A stretch of DNA of 64,000 nt, taken from NCBI GenBank assembly GCA_947589215.1, contig CANQCL010000008.1, positions 24,239-88,238 of the forward strand, in the 5' to 3' direction. The notes under the pieces are model-generated. The model saw only the letters and a list, made by a program, of their open reading frames with translations. It was not told the origin of the DNA and ran no database searches. The first letter of the stretch is position 1; each line of letters begins with the position of its first letter. The translations under genes and the position numbers were made by a program. This document shows, in pieces, positions 60,881-64,000 of the stretch. This DNA comes from an uncultured Clostridia bacterium (lineage in GTDB: Bacteria > Bacillota > Clostridia > Oscillospirales > Ruminococcaceae).

Positions 60881-61954
60881 ATGAGTTTTTCAATTAGCTC
60901 AGAGGATGTTTTTGGTGCTAAGATAAAGGTAATCGGCGTCGGCGGCGGCGGCGGAAACGCTTTGAATTGTATAGCACAAGAGGGCTTATCAGGCAATGTT
61001 GATTACATAGCTGTAAATACAGACGTTCAGGCTTTGCAGAGATCTAAGGCTACTGAAAAAATTCAGATAGGCTCAAAGCTGACAAGAGGACTGGGCGCAG
61101 GCGGAAAGCCAGAAGTAGGCGAGGCTTCGGCGCAGGAAAGCAAGGAAGAAATAGCAGACGCTATAAGAGACGCTAATATGGTATTTATAACAGCAGGAAT
61201 GGGCGGCGGAACAGGTACAGGCGCTGCACCTGTAGTTGCTGAGATAGCTCAAGAGCTTGGAATATTAACAGTTGCTGTTGTAACAAAGCCGTTTGCTTTT
61301 GAAGGCGCTAAGAAAATGCAGCAGGCTGAAAAGGGTATTGATGAGCTTTTAACTAATGTTGATTCACTTATCGTTATTCCTAACCAGAAGCTTTTAACAG
61401 GCGAACAGAGACTTACTATGCGTGAATCGTTCTCACTTGCTGACAATATTTTGAAAACCGGTGTAATGTCGATAGCTGACTTGATCATCAGAAACGGCTT
61501 TATGAACGTAGACTTTGCAGACGTTACAACAATTATGAAGGAATCCGGTCTTGCTCATATCGCAATTGGTTCTGGTAACGGCAAGGATAAGGCGCAAGAG
61601 GCTGCTAAGCAGGTTATTTCCAGTCCGCTTCTTGAAACTTCAATCAGCGGCGCAAGAAGACTTCTTGTAAACATTGTTATGTCTGAGGATATTGTTACCT
61701 CTGATATGGACGAGCTTACACAAATCATTACACAGGCTGTTGATCCTGACGCTACTATTATCTTTGGTGCGGATTACAGTCCTGACTTGACAGATACTAT
61801 TGACGTTACTGTTATTGCTACGGACTTTGCCGACAGAAAAAAGGACGATGCTTTGTCATCACTTAACTCTGAGGCAATGGCAAAGGCAGGGGTTAAGGCT
61901 CCCGATAATCCAAATTACTATGATGACATTTTCAATATCATTAAAAACAAGTAA
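60881..61954 (+). CDS. ftsZ: Cell division protein FtsZ
   Basis: A 357-residue tubulin homologue that forms the Z ring. [13 protein letters not shown], the GTP-binding [14 protein letters not shown], and [15 protein letters not shown] (T7 loop region) are diagnostic. The C-terminal tail after about residue 315 is short, ending [15 protein letters not shown], with only a modest match to the usual conserved tip. AGGAGG precedes the ATG. It has its own candidate promoter and terminator. Confidence 0.98.
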   Translation: MSFSISSEDVFGAKIKVIGVGGGGGNALNCIAQEGLSGNVDYIAVNTDVQALQRSKATEKIQIGSKLTRGLGAGGKPEVGEASAQESKEEIADAIRDANMVFITAGMGGGTGTGAAPVVAEIAQELGILTVAVVTKPFAFEGAKKMQQAEKGIDELLTNVDSLIVIPNQKLLTGEQRLTMRESFSLADNILKTGVMSIADLIIRNGFMNVDFADVTTIMKESGLAHIAIGSGNGKDKAQEAAKQVISSPLLETSISGARRLLVNIVMSEDIVTSDMDELTQIITQAVDPDATIIFGADYSPDLTDTIDVTVIATDFADRKKDDALSSLNSEAMAKAGVKAPDNPNYYDDIFNIIKNK

Positions 61955-61967
61955 TTTATAATTCTTA

Positions 61968-61999
61968 TGCACCTTGCAGTTTTGTGAGGTGCTTTTGTT
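61968..61999 (+). terminator. Terminator of ftsZ
   Basis: GCACCTT (61969-61975) with GAGGTGC (61986-61992), extended by pairs toward the loop, followed by TTTTGTTTTT. Confidence 0.85.
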
Positions 62000-62027
62000 T
62001 TTGATGTTTGAGGAAACGGAGATATTT

Positions 62028-62585
62028 ATGTCAGAGATAAAAAAAGTGCTGTCAAGCGAGCTTAAAGCTCGTTCAAGTGAATTTCACTGCGGAGATAAAA
62101 TTCTTCTCACAGGAACAGTCTATACGGCTCGTGACGCCGCACATAAAAGGTTTGACAAGCTTCTTGATGAAGGTAAAGAGCTCCCCATACCTATAAAGGG
62201 AGCGGTCATATATTATGCGGGTCCTACGCCAGCACCCGAAGGCAGACCTATCGGCTCATGCGGACCTACAACATCGGGGAGAATGGACAGATTCGCACCA
62301 CGCCTTTTAGATTTAGGTCTTGGGGGAATGATAGGAAAGGGCGAGCGGAACAAAGAGGTAAGAGACGCTGTTGTGAGAAACAAGGCAATCTATCTTTGCT
62401 CTATAGGCGGAGCAGGAGCACTTGCTTGTAACTGTATAAAGTCCTGTGAGGTTGTGGCTTTTGACGAACTTGGCTGTGAATCGGTAAAAAAACTGTATGT
62501 GCAGGACTTTCCCCTTGTGGTTGCAGATGATATGTACGGTGTTGACATATTTGCAATCGGACGTAAGAAGTTTTGTTCGGTATAA
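62028..62585 (+). CDS. Fumarate hydratase, Fe-S type, beta subunit
   Basis: A 185-residue subunit homologous to the C-terminal domain of class I fumarases and to tartrate dehydratase beta. AARDAAHKRFDKLLDEG-like substrate segment, IKGAVIYYAGPTPAPEGRPIGSCGPTTSGRMD and the GAGALACNCIKSC segment are conserved. It works with an alpha subunit carrying the [4Fe-4S] cluster, which is not next to it here; that subunit commonly lies directly upstream. I start at the ATG at 62028 with GGAGA ahead. The frame open from 61974 overlaps the ftsZ terminator. Confidence 0.92.
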   Translation: MSEIKKVLSSELKARSSEFHCGDKILLTGTVYTARDAAHKRFDKLLDEGKELPIPIKGAVIYYAGPTPAPEGRPIGSCGPTTSGRMDRFAPRLLDLGLGGMIGKGERNKEVRDAVVRNKAIYLCSIGGAGALACNCIKSCEVVAFDELGCESVKKLYVQDFPLVVADDMYGVDIFAIGRKKFCSV

Positions 62586-62666
62586 TGAAATTACAAATTC
62601 AAGAAAAATATGTTAAAATATTTTAAATTTATTTTATCCAATTGTAAATTATTTTTTAAATATTAC

Positions 62667-62695
62667 TTGACAATTAATAAAAATAATGTTATTAT
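62667..62695 (+). promoter_or_regulatory. Promoter of the sigma factor gene
   Basis: TTGACA (62667-62672), 17 nt, TATTAT (62690-62695), about 40 bases before the start. Confidence 0.7.
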
Positions 62696-62734
62696 ATACT
62701 TTAAGTAAGTACAATAGCAACGGTGGCGGTCGGC

Positions 62735-63331
62735 GTGGGAGACGCTAAAAAACGAGATTATACAAAGCTTGATGACGAAAGGCTTGCAAGTCTTTCAAAG
62801 ACCGATAAAAAAGCAGTTTCTGAGCTGGTGCTTAGATATGTATTTATAATCGAACACAAAGCAAAGGCATACGGTCAAACGCCGGACGAGATTGCTGACC
62901 TTTCTCAGGAGGGACTTGTTGGGTTTATCAAGGCAATTCAGACCTTTGACAAGTCGAGAGGGATAAAGTTTTCAACCTATGCCAATACTTGTATTACCAA
63001 CAGAATGCTTACAAGCATTTCTAAAATGAATAAGATAAGCTTCAATGAATCATTGAGCGACGATGTAGAAAAGCTTTCAGAAATGACAAGTGAAGCTAAC
63101 GGATTTGAAAGTCCTGAAAGTATAATTCTTGAAAAAGAGAAATACAGAGAAATTATTAAACGCATATCCTGTTCACTCACTGAGTTGGAGCAGACTGTTT
63201 TTGATCTGTACCTTGAGGAAAAGACGTACCGTCAAATAGCAGACGAACTTTCGCTTTCGCAAAAAGCAGTAGACAACGCTATGCAAAGGGTTAGGAAAAA
63301 GTTGAAATCAGTTATTAATAATGAGAATTAA
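62735..63331 (+). CDS. Sigma-70 family factor, SigH-like
   Basis: A 198-residue sigma factor. Region 2 (about 20-90) has DLSQEGLVGFIKAIQTFDKSRGIKFSTYANTCI, matching region 2.2-2.4. Region 4 (about 140-195) has LEEKTYRQIADELSLSQKAVDNAMQRVRKKL. A short linker replaces region 3, as in SigH/Spo0H and ECF-like factors. By similarity it is SigH-like, directing early stationary and sporulation genes, but SigF/ECF-type identity is not excluded. It starts with GTG at 62735; the GTG at 62723 is in frame and has no better site, so the start is uncertain. Confidence 0.82.
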   Translation: MGDAKKRDYTKLDDERLASLSKTDKKAVSELVLRYVFIIEHKAKAYGQTPDEIADLSQEGLVGFIKAIQTFDKSRGIKFSTYANTCITNRMLTSISKMNKISFNESLSDDVEKLSEMTSEANGFESPESIILEKEKYREIIKRISCSLTELEQTVFDLYLEEKTYRQIADELSLSQKAVDNAMQRVRKKLKSVINNEN

Positions 63332-63566
63332 TGAACATTGTTCATGCGTGGAGCGTTTGCCGCAAAAATCGTTGCGGCAATTTTGGCAGAGCCGGAACTG
63401 GCTCAAATTTCGTAATAATGAATGCCTTTGCTGTGCGAAGGCATAATGATAAATATGGCCGAATAGCTTAATATCAGAGCGTTGTTTATGCAGGCAAATC
63501 ATATACAAAGGTGTCGGTGTAAGTCCGACAAGGCACACAAATTTTAGCGTAAGCGAGGGAAAAGTT
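63332..63566 (+). ncRNA. Candidate structured RNA region with cloverleaf-like part
   Basis: Successive hairpins: 63331-63345 (ATGAACA/TGTTCAT), 63357-63380 (TTGCCGCAA/TTGCGGCAA, then TTTT, possibly the sigma gene terminator), 63389-63404 (GAGCC/GGCTC) and 63422-63444 (10-bp stem). Then 63451-63545 can form a cloverleaf-like fold: D-arm-like GCTT/GAGC, an anticodon-arm-like hairpin with a 9-nt loop, and a T-arm-like GTCGG-TGTAAGT-CCGAC. The acceptor pairing is weak (AAAT/ATTT, GCC/GGC). It is not a normal tRNA. No protein-coding frame is supported. Confidence 0.5.
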
Positions 63567-63845
63567 ATGTTTGAAGACAAAACATTAGTTTGCAAAGAAT
63601 GCGGAGAAGAGTTCGTATTCACAGCAGGCGAGCAGGAATTCTATGCAGAAAAAGGCTTTGAGAATGAACCTCAGAGATGTAAGCCTTGCAGAGATGCGAG
63701 AAAGAAAGCTGCAAGAGAAGGAAGAGAAATGTTTACCGCAACATGCGCAGCATGCGGCGGAGAAGCTAAGATTCCTTTCCAGCCAAGTGAGGATCGTCCT
63801 GTATATTGCAGCGAATGCTTTGCAAAGTTGAAGGAAGCAGAGTAA
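63567..63845 (+). CDS. Zinc-ribbon domain protein
   Basis: A 92-residue protein made of two zinc ribbons: CKECGEEF (9-16) with CKPC (38-41), and CAACGG (59-64) with CSEC (81-84). The segment EFVFTAGEQEFYAEKGFENEPQRCK matches a family widespread in Clostridia whose function is not known to me; DNA, RNA or protein binding is possible. The Lys/Arg-rich linker between the ribbons favours nucleic acid. GAGGGAAAAG precedes the ATG. It follows a 235-base structured region and ends at a strong terminator. Confidence 0.9.
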   Translation: MFEDKTLVCKECGEEFVFTAGEQEFYAEKGFENEPQRCKPCRDARKKAAREGREMFTATCAACGGEAKIPFQPSEDRPVYCSECFAKLKEAE

Positions 63846-63874
63846 TTTAATATATTATCGAATTCTTTCTAAAA

Positions 63875-63908
63875 GGCGCTGCCGTTTTCGGCAGCGCCCT
63901 TTTTGTTT
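63875..63908 (+). terminator. Terminator of the zinc-ribbon gene
   Basis: A perfect 10-bp stem, GGCGCTGCCG (63875-63884) with CGGCAGCGCC (63889-63898), loop TTTT, followed by T's. Confidence 0.95.
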
Positions 63909-63977
63909 TTTAAGTGTTTATATATAAAATTAGATAGGAATTTTGATTATCTCTTTAGAAGTTCTTAAATGTCGGTA

Positions 63978-63996
63978 TAGCCCGTATTTTCGGGCT
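63978..63996. terminator. Hairpin at the window edge
   Basis: AGCCCG-TATTTT-CGGGCT near the end of the window, with T's following. It may end a transcript or start a leader outside the window. Confidence 0.5.
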
Positions 63997-64000
63997 TTCC

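Noticed and set aside
63510..63540. GGTGTAAGTCC as part of a cobalamin riboswitch
   Set aside because: The B12-box and the flanking conserved stems are absent, and the downstream gene is not cobalamin related.

Overview
The window looks like a chromosome segment of a low-GC, anaerobic, spore-forming Firmicute of the class Clostridia, most likely the Ruminococcus/Oscillospiraceae group. Supporting genes are an Rnf complex (rnfCDGEAB), spo0A next to spoIVB, a SpoVD/FtsI-type PBP with PASTA domains, a T-box leader on hisS-aspS, a CIRCE element on groESL, and BspA-type LRR and Lys-rich secreted proteins. MurE carries the DNPR motif, so the wall is probably meso-diaminopimelate type. No phage, insertion sequence or CRISPR array is visible. 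The taxon is inferred from gene content, not from an rRNA.

Layout. 1-5.5 kb: tail of an FtsX-type permease, an MGMT-like protein, coaX with an ECF S component (probably pantothenate), an AEC carrier and an M50-like membrane protease. 5.5-9.2 kb: nadE, a histidine phosphatase, an XRE regulator. 9.2-14.1 kb: the Rnf operon, coupling ferredoxin:NAD+ oxidoreduction to ion pumping. 14.6-16.4 kb: a two-component system. 16.8-18.9 kb: groESL. 19.1-21 kb: a GntR/YtrA regulator with its ABC exporter and a palindromic operator. 21-25 kb: T-box, hisS, a membrane protein, aspS. 25-29.5 kb: mgsA, an aspartate aminotransferase, spo0A and spoIVB. 30.4-32.7 kb: tandem repeats beside tRNA-Thr, a degenerate signal-peptidase-like protein, and tRNA-Val, -Asp and -Gly. 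32.9-39.8 kb: secreted proteins, transaldolase, xylulokinase, pyrophosphatase. 39.9-48 kb: rmuC, cardiolipin synthase, glgP-malQ, a second ECF S component. 48.3-62 kb: a division and wall (dcw) cluster mraZ-rsmH-ftsL-PBP-murE-murF-ftsW-murG-murA-divIB-ftsZ that lacks mraY, murD, murC and murB. 62-64 kb: an orphan fumarase beta subunit, a SigH-like sigma factor, a structured intergenic region and a zinc-ribbon protein.

How the genes work together. Energy and redox: Rnf with nadE. Carbon storage and pentose use: glgP, malQ, xylB, tal, mgsA, ppa. Envelope growth: the dcw cluster and cls. Sporulation control: spo0A, spoIVB and the SigH-like factor.

Sequence signals that the genes do not explain. 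(1) Three genes (nadE, the response regulator, rnfB) have an 18-nt stem-loop beginning ATGCT between a strong Shine-Dalgarno and the start codon. (2) Two dispersed GC-rich hairpin elements (14.5 and 18.9 kb) differ by compensatory changes, which suggests conserved structure. (3) A tandem ~220-bp repeat lies directly 3' of a tRNA-Thr whose T-stem has a mismatch. (4) A cloverleaf-like structured region lies at 63.45-63.55 kb. (5) The T-box specifier GACAC holds overlapping Asp and His codons. (6) GTTGAAAAC motifs cluster in the mraZ leader and at 14.3 kb.
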